Below are positions 16,378 to 24,228 of a stretch of DNA of 64,000 nt, piece after piece. A program made the position numbers and the translations under genes. The notes under the pieces were generated by a model, which saw only the letters and a list, made by a program, of their open reading frames with translations, did not search any database and was not told the origin of the DNA. Every line of letters starts with the position of its first letter. Position 1 is the first letter of the stretch. The DNA comes from Paenibacillus sp. FSL K6-3182 (GTDB lineage Bacteria; Bacillota; Bacilli; Paenibacillales; Paenibacillaceae): NCBI RefSeq assembly GCF_037976325.1, contig NZ_CP150265.1, positions 1,669,501-1,733,500 of the forward strand, given 5' to 3'.

Positions 16378-16402
16378 TTTTTGTGCGAAACATGTTATAA
16401 TA
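16378..16402 (+). repeat. candidate attR, right copy of 25-bp direct repeat
   Basis: Partner of 8251-8275, with mismatches at three positions. It overlaps the probable -10 box of lipA, so integration here would have rebuilt the lipA promoter rather than destroyed it. Confidence 0.6.
16393..16401 (+). promoter_or_regulatory. extended -10 promoter element of lipA
   Basis: TGTTATAAT lies 52 bases before the lipA start. No good -35 box is seen, which fits an extended -10 promoter. It is part of the right direct repeat. Confidence 0.5.
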
Positions 16403-16452
16403 AACGCATGAGTTTAGGAATTATAAATGAACTTGAAAGCAGGTAATCCCTA

Positions 16453-17388
16453 ATGAAACAACAAGAAACACTCAAAAAGCCTGATTGGCTTCGAATAAAA
16501 TTAGCGACAGACGGTAACTTTGCCGAAATTAAAAATATGATGCGCTCAAAAACGCTACATACGGTTTGTGAGGAAGCACGTTGCCCAAACATTTATGAAT
16601 GCTGGTCGAATCGAACAGCCACATTTATGATATTGGGTGATATTTGCACGCGCGCTTGCCGTTTTTGTGCTGTTAAGACAGGTATGCCGACTGAACTGGA
16701 TTTGGACGAACCAGAACGGGTAGCAGAGGCAGCAGAGCAAATGAATCTTCAGCACTGTGTTGTTACATCGGTTGCTCGCGATGATCTTAAGGATGGCGGC
16801 GCATCCATATTTGCAGCTACTGTACATGCGATTCGCAAACGTATGCCGTTTTGCCGAGTTGAAGTGCTTATTCCTGACTTCTTGGGAAATAAAGATGCGC
16901 TTCAAATTGTAATGGATGCAAATCCGGATATTCTAAATCATAACGTCGAAACGGTGGAGCGGCTTTCGGATCGTGTTCGTGCCAAAGCCAAATACAGCCG
17001 TACGATGGAGCTGTTGAAGCGTGCCAAAGAAATGAAGCCTAAGATTCCAACCAAATCGAGCATTATGCTTGGCGTGGGTGAGGAATGGGATGAAATTTTG
17101 CAGACTATGGATGATCTTCGCGCAAACGATGTGAATATTTTGACATTAGGTCAATACTTGCAGCCAACGCCAAAACATTTAAAGGTCGTACGTTATGTCC
17201 ACCCAGACGAATTTGCAAAACTAAAAGAAGAAGGGCTGAAGCGCGGTTTTAGGCATGTAGAATCCGCACCATTAGTACGCAGCTCTTATCATGCACATGA
17301 GCAGACCGATTCGGCACACGCAGCAATGGCAGCGGAAGCCGAAGCGAGCCGTGAGATTTCTTCCGGTGCTTGCTCGAGCAGCTTGTAA
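16453..17388 (+). CDS. lipA: lipoyl synthase
   Basis: 311 residues. LipA is a radical-SAM enzyme that inserts two sulfurs into octanoyl chains on lipoate-dependent proteins. Both iron-sulfur sites are visible: the auxiliary cluster Cys39, Cys44, Cys50 ([12 protein letters not shown]) and the radical-SAM CxxxCxxC at Cys65, Cys69, Cys72 (CTRACRFC). The conserved end RSSYHA is followed by an Ala/Glu-rich tail of about 25 residues. yutD follows 26 bases after the stop and is probably co-transcribed. In B. subtilis lipA lies beside lytH and yunB, so the island interrupts a known neighbourhood. Confidence 0.96.
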   Translation: MKQQETLKKPDWLRIKLATDGNFAEIKNMMRSKTLHTVCEEARCPNIYECWSNRTATFMILGDICTRACRFCAVKTGMPTELDLDEPERVAEAAEQMNLQHCVVTSVARDDLKDGGASIFAATVHAIRKRMPFCRVEVLIPDFLGNKDALQIVMDANPDILNHNVETVERLSDRVRAKAKYSRTMELLKRAKEMKPKIPTKSSIMLGVGEEWDEILQTMDDLRANDVNILTLGQYLQPTPKHLKVVRYVHPDEFAKLKEEGLKRGFRHVESAPLVRSSYHAHEQTDSAHAAMAAEAEASREISSGACSSSL

Positions 17389-17414
17389 CTGACGCTCAAG
17401 ATGAGGTGGAAAAT

Positions 17415-18149
17415 ATGGCTTTGATTCATATCGGCGGAAAATCTTATGAAATTGTGCTTGAAAATAGGAATGGCTGGAATCCTGAAGCGTTTCGTGATCG
17501 ATATAGCGAAGTACTTGAGCGCTACGATTATATTGTTGGCGACTGGGGCTATAGTCAGCTGCGGCTGAAAGGTTTTTTTCGTGACAGCCATCAGAAAGCT
17601 ACGAAGGAAAGCAATCTATCTGGCATGCCGGATTACATCAATGAGTATTGCAACTTTGGCTGCGCTTATTTTATTTTAGAAAAAACAAACAGTACCGTTC
17701 GTGAGCCAGACGACTATGACTTGGATGCAGACGATGAGCGTCCGCGTATAGAAGCAGCTGATCTTCTTGCAGCAGCTGCCGGTTTTGTGGATATTTCTGA
17801 AGGTCTTGAACATGATGAGGTTGCGAGTGCAAAGGAAGAAAGCGCCGCTCCAACACATGAAAGGCATACTCGCAATCACACAAGGGAAAATCGCCATAGA
17901 AGCTCCAATCGCAATAAAAACGAAGCGGATAAAGGCAACGACAGCGCGAATAGTGCTGGCGAAGGTAAAAATAGCAGCGAGCAGCAGCAGGGCAGCGGGA
18001 AACGTGAGCAGCAACAGCAGCGTAAAGGCGGCTATAAAGGCAATAACGATAACCGCTCCAAGAAACCGTTCCGCCTTGCAGCCAATGAAACTGCGGCTTC
18101 ATCTGTAGAAACGAATCGACCAAACAAAAAAGACACAGAGCGCGTATAA
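17415..18149 (+). CDS. yutD: YutD family protein with long low-complexity tail
   Basis: 244 residues from ATG 17415 (GAGGTGG upstream). The first 100 residues are the YutD domain (YEIVLENRNGWNPEAFRDRY; YDYIVGDWGYSQLRLKGFF; PDYINEYCNFGCAYFILEK), a conserved Firmicute domain of unknown function. The remaining 140 residues are disordered and rich in Glu, Asn, Gln, Ser and Lys; normal family members are much shorter. It probably forms an operon with lipA. The stop lies within the terminator hairpin. Confidence 0.88.
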   Translation: MALIHIGGKSYEIVLENRNGWNPEAFRDRYSEVLERYDYIVGDWGYSQLRLKGFFRDSHQKATKESNLSGMPDYINEYCNFGCAYFILEKTNSTVREPDDYDLDADDERPRIEAADLLAAAAGFVDISEGLEHDEVASAKEESAAPTHERHTRNHTRENRHRSSNRNKNEADKGNDSANSAGEGKNSSEQQQGSGKREQQQQRKGGYKGNNDNRSKKPFRLAANETAASSVETNRPNKKDTERV

Positions 18150-18170
18150 TACGCTCTGTGTCTTTTTTTT
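18132..18170. terminator. bidirectional terminator between yutD and nadK
   Basis: GACACAGAGCG pairs with CGCTCTGTGTC and has T runs on both strands. Confidence 0.85.
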
Positions 18171-18194
18171 GGTTTTAGATGAATATAACAGATC

Positions 18195-18992
18195 TTATCG
18201 GACGTCGTAACCAAGGAATGCTTCACGTACTCGGTTCCAGAAAGGAAACGGCCGATATCGTGCAAAGCTTACTTTACGGCTGGATACACTGCAGCGGATG
18301 GAACGGATATCGCTGCTCATGATGCTGATATGATCAATTGCCAGCTGCAGCCGCTGCTCTTTCTTAGAGATAATATCACAGTGATGATGTTGCGGCAGCA
18401 GTACGGATGATCCAAGTGTACGATATACACGATTATTGATCGAAGCTATTTCCGCAATTTGCAGCGATTCTATCGATGGATGGACAATCGCTCCGCCTAA
18501 GCTTTTGTTATACGCGGTGCTTCCCGAAGGGGTCGAAATGACAATGCCGTCACCGCGGAACATTTCAAACATCTCATCATTTATATTGATTTGGGCGACG
18601 AGCGTTCCGTCAACGCCTTTTAGTGTGAATTCATTTAATGATAAGTAATGACGGGTCTCGCTTGGTGTCTCAACTTCAATCTCGGCAAGCGGATATCTAA
18701 CGATTCGAGGTGTTTCCTCTGCCATCATTGCGACGAGATCTTCAAGCTCGTCTGCCTTCCAGTCGGCGTAAAATCCAAGATGGCCGGTGTGAATGCCAAC
18801 AAATGCAACATTAGTAATTTGATCTACATATTTATGAAAAGCGAGGAGCAGTGTACCGTCCCCTCCGATGGAAATAACGATTTCCGGTGATTCATCATTC
18901 CGAGTGAAGCCTCGCTCCCCGGCTAATTTGTGAAATTTTTCTGCTAACGATTTAGATAGATCATCGCCTCGATCAATTACCGCATAATTCAA
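18195..18992 (-). CDS. nadK: NAD kinase
   Basis: 265 residues, started by TTG 18992 with GGAAGGAG 8 bases upstream. NAD kinase phosphorylates NAD to NADP in the cytosol. It shows the GGDGT motif (residues 43-47), the NE/D signature (LSLNEFTLKG) and the glycine-rich STPSGSTAYNKSLGG with IVHPSIESLQ typical of this family. The length equals the B. subtilis enzymes. It is convergent with yutD across a shared terminator and follows ylbJ on the same strand. Confidence 0.95.
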   Translation of the reverse strand: MNYAVIDRGDDLSKSLAEKFHKLAGERGFTRNDESPEIVISIGGDGTLLLAFHKYVDQITNVAFVGIHTGHLGFYADWKADELEDLVAMMAEETPRIVRYPLAEIEVETPSETRHYLSLNEFTLKGVDGTLVAQININDEMFEMFRGDGIVISTPSGSTAYNKSLGGAIVHPSIESLQIAEIASINNRVYRTLGSSVLLPQHHHCDIISKKEQRLQLAIDHISIMSSDIRSIRCSVSSRKVSFARYRPFPFWNRVREAFLGYDVR

Positions 18993-19069
18993 AAGTAAAT
19001 CTCCTTCCGATCTCCATAGTACTTAAGATGATAAAGGAAATTGTGTTTAAATTCAATGAGCGGCTCTAA

Positions 19070-20146
19070 TCATGGCCCAAGCCACCCCCATAACAAGTAA
19101 ACGAGAGTCATTGCAATTAATCCATGAATCATTCTAGCTATAAAAAAAGGACGATAGCGCAAATCTGTTTTGCTGAGCAGGCTTGCTACTTGGGCATGGA
19201 CTGATAAGCCGCCCCAAGAGAGCACCCAAGCAGCGATTGCAGCTTGATGCATAAGTCCTGTGCCAGCTGTACCTGCCGAACGAGAGCCTAAGGTAACCTC
19301 AAACAAACCGAATATCCCTGCGTCAGCAAGCGGCTTAGGCAGGCCGATTAAACCAAACAAAAATCGCAGAACTTCAGCCATCGCCTCGATAATACCTGCA
19401 TGGGTCAGCATCTCCATTACGACGGAGAAAAAAACGACGAGTCCGCCAACGACGATCATTAGCCGCAGCGCCGATTGGATAGAATCCTGCAGCAGCCGTC
19501 CTAATCTGCGCCCATCCAGCAATCTAGCTTCATGCATCGCCTTGAGTGCTTCAGAGATCCGAGAGGGCCGTCGTTTTCTGAACCCATCCCTTGAAATCGC
19601 CGTTTTTTTGGTTCCAGATGAAGGGGCATGTCTATCGTGAAAACGCATGAGAAGACCGATAAGAAGACCGCCTCCGTAATGGGCAGCAGCGAGAATAGGA
19701 GCAATCGCTACATTTTGGAAGAAACCAACGGACACGGCACCAATTAGGAAAATAGGATCAGAAGTAGTCGTAAAGGCAACAAGCCGCTCACCCTCAGCTC
19801 GGTTGACGAGCCGCTGCTCAATGAGCTGTGCTGTAAGCTTTGCTCCTACCGGATAACCGGAAATGTAACCCATCGTCACTACAAAACCTCCGATGCCGGG
19901 AAGCCGGAATATAGGTCTCATGAGCGGATCAAGCAGCTTGCCGAAAAAATGTACAATACCGAAGCCGAGCAGCAATTCTGATATGACGAAGAAAGGGAAC
20001 AACGCTGGGAATAGCACCTCCCACCAAATAGAAAGCCCGCGGAGCGAGGAGTGAAGGGTTTCTGTAGGAAAGACAGTCATTAAAAGCACGATTATAAATG
20101 CGCCAAGCGCGGTTATAGATAAGGGATGAATGATCGTTCGCAGCAG
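19070..20146 (-). CDS. ylbJ: sporulation integral membrane protein YlbJ
   Basis: Polytopic membrane protein required for normal spore formation in B. subtilis. The body matches: WWEVLFPALFPFFVISELLL, GFVVTMGYISGYPVGAKLTA, FTTTSDPIFLIGAVSVGFF and a C-terminal GLFEVTLGSRSAG. About eight membrane helices are visible, with a basic loop near residue 185. The GTG at 20089 cuts through the first helix. In frame upstream, CTG 20146 has GAGGAGG 8 bases before it and restores the whole first helix (TALGAFIIVLLMTVF), so I choose it. No ATG, GTG or TTG exists at that place. Confidence 0.85.
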   Translation of the reverse strand: MLRTIIHPLSITALGAFIIVLLMTVFPTETLHSSLRGLSIWWEVLFPALFPFFVISELLLGFGIVHFFGKLLDPLMRPIFRLPGIGGFVVTMGYISGYPVGAKLTAQLIEQRLVNRAEGERLVAFTTTSDPIFLIGAVSVGFFQNVAIAPILAAAHYGGGLLIGLLMRFHDRHAPSSGTKKTAISRDGFRKRRPSRISEALKAMHEARLLDGRRLGRLLQDSIQSALRLMIVVGGLVVFFSVVMEMLTHAGIIEAMAEVLRFLFGLIGLPKPLADAGIFGLFEVTLGSRSAGTAGTGLMHQAAIAAWVLSWGGLSVHAQVASLLSKTDLRYRPFFIARMIHGLIAMTLVYLLWGWLGP

Positions 20147-20364
20147 ATAAACCGCCTCCTCAAATAATTAGAAAGGGGAGTCGAGCAGATGCCATAAGAT
20201 GCTGTACAACCCCTCCTAAACGTATATGTAGGAATAAGGATATCCATCACTGGATATGCTTTAAAAATAAATAAGTTTGATAAAGAAAACGCTTGCAAAA
20301 CGCTGGATTCCTGTTTTTTTTATGGTACAATGGAATTACCTTTGAAACGGTTGGAGTGATGGGT

Positions 20365-20457
20365 ATGAGTATAATCGCTGGCATCTTGGTCTGTGCTTTC
20401 GTCTATGTCATTCGAGAATCTCTTACAGCACCAGGGGAAGAGGACTATGAAGGTTGA
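20365..20457 (+). CDS. 30-residue single-pass membrane peptide
   Basis: ATG 20365 with GGAG 8 bases upstream opens 30 codons: one membrane helix (IIAGILVCAFVYVI) and an acidic tail (RESLTAPGEEDYEG). A strong terminator follows 24 bases later and a TACAAT box lies upstream, so this is a complete small transcription unit. I do not recognise it; the helix plus short charged tail resembles many sporulation membrane peptides. Confidence 0.6.
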   Translation: MSIIAGILVCAFVYVIRESLTAPGEEDYEG

Positions 20458-20480
20458 TGGGTAATAAGCACTATATGATG

Positions 20481-20513
20481 AGCCCCGGATAAGCATGCCG
20501 CGGGCTTTTTTTT
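20481..20513 (+). terminator. terminator of the 30-residue peptide gene
   Basis: AGCCCCG pairs with CGCGGGCT, one mismatch, followed by eight Ts. Confidence 0.8.
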
Positions 20514-20535
20514 GTTAAGTCCGTACTTTTATTTG

Positions 20536-20544
20536 TGATATAAT
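20536..20544 (+). promoter_or_regulatory. extended -10 promoter before the globin gene
   Basis: TGATATAAT lies 29 bases upstream of the globin start; the -35 is weak. Confidence 0.5.
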
Positions 20545-20572
20545 ACTAAATACCTACACAATGGAGATGAAT

Positions 20573-20968
20573 TTGACGATGAATAGGAATATAAGCCTTT
20601 ATGAGGCTTTAGGTGGATCTGAGACTTTAAGGCTGATTGTTAACTCTTTTTATCCTAAGGTACAAGCTCATCCGTTAATTGGGCCTTTGTTCCCGCAAGA
20701 TATTGATCCGGTTATAGAAAAACAATATTTATTTTTGACGCAATTTTTTGGCGGGCCTTCTTTATATTCTGATGAATATGGACATCCAATGATGAGAGCA
20801 AGACATATGCATTTTCCAATAACCCCTGAACATGCTGGCGCATGGCTTGACTGCATGCAAAGAGCATTGCAAGAGGTAGGCATAAATGACGAGCTGCAAG
20901 AGATCGTTATCAACAGACTATCCGGACCTGCACACCACTTTGTAAACACATCTGAAGAGGAGACGTGA
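20573..20968 (+). CDS. truncated hemoglobin (YjbI type, group II)
   Basis: About 131 residues. The short 2-over-2 globin fold is shown by LYEALGGSETLRLIVNSFY, LFLTQFFGGPSLYSDEYG, MMRARHMHFPITPEHAGAWL (proximal His in RHMHF) and a C-terminal helix. It matches YjbI-type group II truncated globins, which bind oxygen or scavenge reactive species. Starts at ATG 20561, TTG 20573 and ATG 20579 compete; GGAG at 20563 best serves TTG 20573. The DUF2225 gene follows 4 bases after the stop, so the two form an operon. Confidence 0.9.
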   Translation: MTMNRNISLYEALGGSETLRLIVNSFYPKVQAHPLIGPLFPQDIDPVIEKQYLFLTQFFGGPSLYSDEYGHPMMRARHMHFPITPEHAGAWLDCMQRALQEVGINDELQEIVINRLSGPAHHFVNTSEEET

Positions 20969-20972
20969 TTGT

Positions 20973-21713
20973 ATGGAACCGCTCTACCTATCCAAAATCA
21001 TATGCATTTGCTGTGAAAAGACTTTTATGACTTCGCGTGTTAGACCCAGCTTCAAAAGAGCAGCAAGAATGGATTCTGACTTTTGCGGATATTATAAAAC
21101 GGACGTAAACCCTGATTTTTATGTTGTACGGGTTTGTCCTAATTGCGGCTTTGCCTCAACTGAGAACGGGATGGAGCGGTTGAATGATCGGCAAAAAAAG
21201 AAATATCATGATGAAATTGGAATGCATTGGAACAATCAAGATTATGGCGGGGAACGAGATCTGAAGAAGGCGATGGCCAGCTACAAGCTAGCACTTTTAT
21301 CAGCCCAAGCTATTGACGAGAAGGATCGCGTGCTTGCTGGTATTTTGCATCACATTGCTTGGCTGTATCGTTATGAAGACAATCAGAAAGACGAGAAACG
21401 GTTTCTTACGTTTGCACTTCAAGCCTATATTCGTGTATATGAGGCAGAGGGTGTTGCGCTTAACAATGCGAAGCTAATGTTTTTAATAGGGGAGCTGAAT
21501 CGTCGTATCGGAGAATTAAACGATGCTGTACGTTGGTTTTCCCGCGTGGTGAATGATAAAAAAATCGTGGATGCTGCAATGATTCGTGCGAGCCGCGAAC
21601 AGTGGCAGCTTATACGCGAGGAGATGGAAGCCAGATCGAAACATGCATCCGGCAACACTTCTCCTGACGGCGGCACAGATTTATTGAAGCAGTCGGTCTC
21701 TTCTTCCGCTTAG
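20973..21713 (+). CDS. DUF2225 family protein (zinc ribbon plus TPR-like helices)
   Basis: 246 residues. The N-terminus has paired CxxC motifs (CICCEKTF and CPNCGF) flanking RVRPSFKRAARMDSDFCGYY, a zinc-ribbon arrangement typical of DUF2225. The rest is a run of helices with TPR-like character (ALLSAQAIDEKDRVLAGILH; LMFLIGELNRRIGELNDAVR). GAGGAG of the globin end serves as ribosome site. The function is unknown. Its last four bases overlap the convergent small gene. Confidence 0.88.
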   Translation: MEPLYLSKIICICCEKTFMTSRVRPSFKRAARMDSDFCGYYKTDVNPDFYVVRVCPNCGFASTENGMERLNDRQKKKYHDEIGMHWNNQDYGGERDLKKAMASYKLALLSAQAIDEKDRVLAGILHHIAWLYRYEDNQKDEKRFLTFALQAYIRVYEAEGVALNNAKLMFLIGELNRRIGELNDAVRWFSRVVNDKKIVDAAMIRASREQWQLIREEMEARSKHASGNTSPDGGTDLLKQSVSSSA

Positions 21714-21952
21714 CGGAGCGCCTTTTTTAGAACACGGTTTGTCAGCAAATAATCGCGGTCTGCATCAACAATAGTCACTTTATTATGGCAGCAAGGGAAA
21801 ACGAGCAATCGTTTCGTACCGCCTTGTATGTCTTGGAGCTCTTCTGGTTTTACTGGAAGCAGCACGTTTTCTGCCTGGCAGAAGGGACAGCTCGATACAT
21901 AAAGATCTCCCATAATAATGTCATAAGGCCAGGCTTTTTCGAACGGAATCAT
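21710..21952 (-). CDS. small protein with CxxC and CC motifs
   Basis: 80 residues. A CPFC pair (SSCPFCQAENVLLPV) and a CCHNK pair (VFPCCHNKVTIV) would together form one zinc knuckle, and the flanking strands suggest a zinc-ribbon domain. It is translationally coupled to the upstream YycC-like gene through an ATGA overlap, which explains the absence of its own ribosome site. I do not recognise the family. Only the N-terminal half has a clear fold pattern. Confidence 0.7.
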   Translation of the reverse strand: MIPFEKAWPYDIIMGDLYVSSCPFCQAENVLLPVKPEELQDIQGGTKRLLVFPCCHNKVTIVDADRDYLLTNRVLKKALR

Positions 21953-22113
21953 GATTTGTTTTCGCTCTCAGGTGTAGCGTTAGGCTTAGCAAGCTCGGCA
22001 AGCTTTTGCAATAATATATGGCGCGGCATATGCATTAAGTGCTCTATTGGGACGCCAAGCTGCTCGGAAAGCTTAACAGCTGTATCAGCAGAAATCTGCA
22101 ACGGTTTAGACAT
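21949..22113 (-). CDS. YycC-like small protein
   Basis: 54 residues, ATG 22113 with GGAGG 9 bases upstream. The core ISADTAVKLSEQLGVPIEHL, MHMPRHILLQKLAEL matches the short YycC family of Bacillales, whose role is unknown. A Pro/Glu/Asn tail of about a dozen residues follows. Its stop overlaps the next gene's start by 4 bases (ATGA), so the pair forms one operon. Confidence 0.72.
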   Translation of the reverse strand: MSKPLQISADTAVKLSEQLGVPIEHLMHMPRHILLQKLAELAKPNATPESENKS

Positions 22114-22225
22114 GGTGTAATTCCTCCAATCTGGATATAATTAAGTTATACACTGCCGAGAAGGTTTGCGCAAATAAAAACGCGGCCGCATCTTGGCTTT
22201 TTTTATGGAAGAGAGGATGAGAGCA

Positions 22226-24010
22226 ATGAATAAGGGATATCCGCAAAGTTGGGATTTAGAAGTTTTTTATGAGGGTGGCTCAAGCTCAGCAGCGTTCTTG
22301 CAGGAGCTGAAGGGCATGGATGAGGACATTGAGAAGCTTGATGCCGCACTTTTAACGGAAGCAAGCATTGGAGCTTCTGGAATTGCGACGATGACGGAGC
22401 TTCTGCAAAGCATCATCATTAGGCTGCGTGAAACAGAGTCGTTTGTTTCTTGCTTGTTGGCTCAGAATATGCGAGACACAGCCGCGAACTCACAAAGCGA
22501 TCGCGTAAAGACGCTTGCTGCGAAGTTTCTAGGGGTGCTTACTCGCTTTGACAACGTACTGCGAGGTCTTGATGATAGTGAGTGGGAAAAGCTGCTGACG
22601 CACCCACAGCTCGCTGAGGTAGCGTTTAGCTTGACTGAACGCCGTGAGCTTGCGAAGCAAAAAATGGCTCCCGAGCTGGAAGCGCTGGCTGGAGATTTAG
22701 CGGTAGACGGTTACCATGGCTGGGGCGATTATTATAACGTCATTGTATCCAGAGCGAAATTTAACGATGTAGGAAAAGGCGGGGAGAAAAAAGTTTTATC
22801 CGCTGGTCAAATGCATAACCGCTTATCCGATGGAGACCGCGATGTTCGGAAGGCTGCATTCACAGAGTGGGAGCGGGAATGGGCAGAGCAGGCGGATTTA
22901 TGTGCAGAGACGTTAAACCGAATTTCAGGCTTTCGTTTAAAGCTGTATGACAAGCGCGGCTGGGATTCGGTGCTGCAGGAGCCGCTGCAAATGAACCGGA
23001 TGAGCGAAGCTACACTGCAAGCAATGTGGTCTGCAATCCAAGAAAGCAAACAGGTACTCGTTCGTTATTTAGATCGTAAAGCGAAGCTGCTCGGTGTGGA
23101 GAAGCTGGACTGGCATGATGTAGAAGCGCCAATCGGAGCTGCGACAAAAACAATTCCTTATGACGAAGCGGCAGCTTTTATAATCGAGCAGTTCAGGACG
23201 TTTAGTCCCGATCTGGCGGAATTCTCGGAGCTTGCCTTTAAAGATGGCTGGATTGAAGCTGAGGATCGTCCAGGGAAACGTCCAGGCGGCTTCTGCACCG
23301 CTTTTCCAAAGAGCGGTCAAACTCGTGTATTCATGACGTATTCAGGTACAGCTTCGAATATTTCGACGCTTGCGCATGAGCTGGGTCATGCTTACCACCA
23401 GCATGTCATGAACGATCTACCCGCGTTGTCGCAAGAATACGCAATGAATGTAGCTGAGACCGCTTCGACGTTTGCGGAGCTGATCGTTTCGGATCAAGCA
23501 CTTAAAACAGCAACGGAGGACGAGGAGAAGCTTGGATTGCTTGAAGATAAAATTCAGCGGTCTGTTGCTTTTTTTATGAACATTCATGCGCGCTTTTTAT
23601 TCGAAACTCGTTTCTATGCGCGTCGCAGCGAAGGTTTAGTATCCGTTGAAGAGCTTAATTCCTTAATGGAAGATGCACAGCGGGAAGCTTATTGCGATAC
23701 GCTCGGTGAGGTGCATCCTCATTTCTGGGCATCGAAGCTGCATTTTTACTTAACGGATGTTCCTTTCTACAACTTCCCTTATACATTCGGCTATCTATTC
23801 AGCGCGGGTATTTATGCAAGGGCACTGAAGGAAGGTTCAGATTTCAAAGACAAGTATGTTGCATTGCTTCGTGACACTGGCCGCATGACCGTAGAGCAGC
23901 TTGCTAAAGAGCATCTTGGCGTAAATGTGGAAGAGATGGACTTCTGGCGCGAGGCGGTTGCATTGACAGCTGTTGATGTAGATCAGTTCATCGAAATGAC
24001 AAACGAGTAA
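22226..24010 (+). CDS. M3 family oligoendopeptidase (PepF-like)
   Basis: 594 residues, a cytosolic zinc peptidase that degrades oligopeptides. The zinc site HELGH (384-388, in STLAHELGHAYHQHVM) and the downstream helix with the third ligand (AMNVAETASTFAELI) are present. The N-terminal helical domain and the end (FPYTFGYLFSAGIYARALKE) also fit. ATG 22226 is preferred over the upstream GTG 22193 because GAGAGG lies 9 bases before it and the N-terminus YPQSWDLEVFYEGG is the family's. It is monocistronic, with its own terminator. Confidence 0.93.
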   Translation: MNKGYPQSWDLEVFYEGGSSSAAFLQELKGMDEDIEKLDAALLTEASIGASGIATMTELLQSIIIRLRETESFVSCLLAQNMRDTAANSQSDRVKTLAAKFLGVLTRFDNVLRGLDDSEWEKLLTHPQLAEVAFSLTERRELAKQKMAPELEALAGDLAVDGYHGWGDYYNVIVSRAKFNDVGKGGEKKVLSAGQMHNRLSDGDRDVRKAAFTEWEREWAEQADLCAETLNRISGFRLKLYDKRGWDSVLQEPLQMNRMSEATLQAMWSAIQESKQVLVRYLDRKAKLLGVEKLDWHDVEAPIGAATKTIPYDEAAAFIIEQFRTFSPDLAEFSELAFKDGWIEAEDRPGKRPGGFCTAFPKSGQTRVFMTYSGTASNISTLAHELGHAYHQHVMNDLPALSQEYAMNVAETASTFAELIVSDQALKTATEDEEKLGLLEDKIQRSVAFFMNIHARFLFETRFYARRSEGLVSVEELNSLMEDAQREAYCDTLGEVHPHFWASKLHFYLTDVPFYNFPYTFGYLFSAGIYARALKEGSDFKDKYVALLRDTGRMTVEQLAKEHLGVNVEEMDFWREAVALTAVDVDQFIEMTNE

Positions 24011-24047
24011 AGCGCTTCTTCAGAAGTGCTGTAGTAGCAATAGCATT

Positions 24048-24087
24048 AGCCGTAGGCATGGGAAACCATTGGTCTACGGCTTTTTTT
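24048..24087 (+). terminator. terminator of the M3 peptidase gene
   Basis: AGCCGTAG pairs with CTACGGCT, followed by seven Ts. Confidence 0.85.
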
Positions 24088-24228
24088 ATGGAATTGGGAT
24101 GGATAGTATTCTAGCTACTGCAAAAACTTCTGCAAAAACAGGAGTGCATTTCTCTGATTTGTGGGAAGCGAGGCAGATTATATTATAATAAGATTATGTT
24201 CGACTATTGAGAAACATAGAGAGGCGGA

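Larger units (their letters stand above)
8251..16402. mobile_element. decayed prophage-like island inserted between lytH and lipA
   Basis: An A/T-rich block of about 8.1 kb separates the divergent lytH and lipA genes. Imperfect 25-bp direct repeats mark both edges (8251-8275 and 16378-16402). A tyrosine integrase remnant sits next to the left repeat, pointing at it. Inside are remnants of phage-type genes (adenine methylase, DUF3850, a second recombinase, a kinase tail) and several intact small genes. If the repeats are att sites, excision would leave a lytH-lipA spacer of about 125 bases, a sensible divergent promoter region. Both recombinases are broken, so the element is probably immobile. 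Confidence 0.75.

Noticed and set aside
8200..16450. Search for CRISPR arrays, toxin-antitoxin pairs or defence systems in the island
   Set aside because: No regular spaced repeats and no recognisable toxin, nuclease or restriction gene; the methylase lacks a partner nuclease and is broken.
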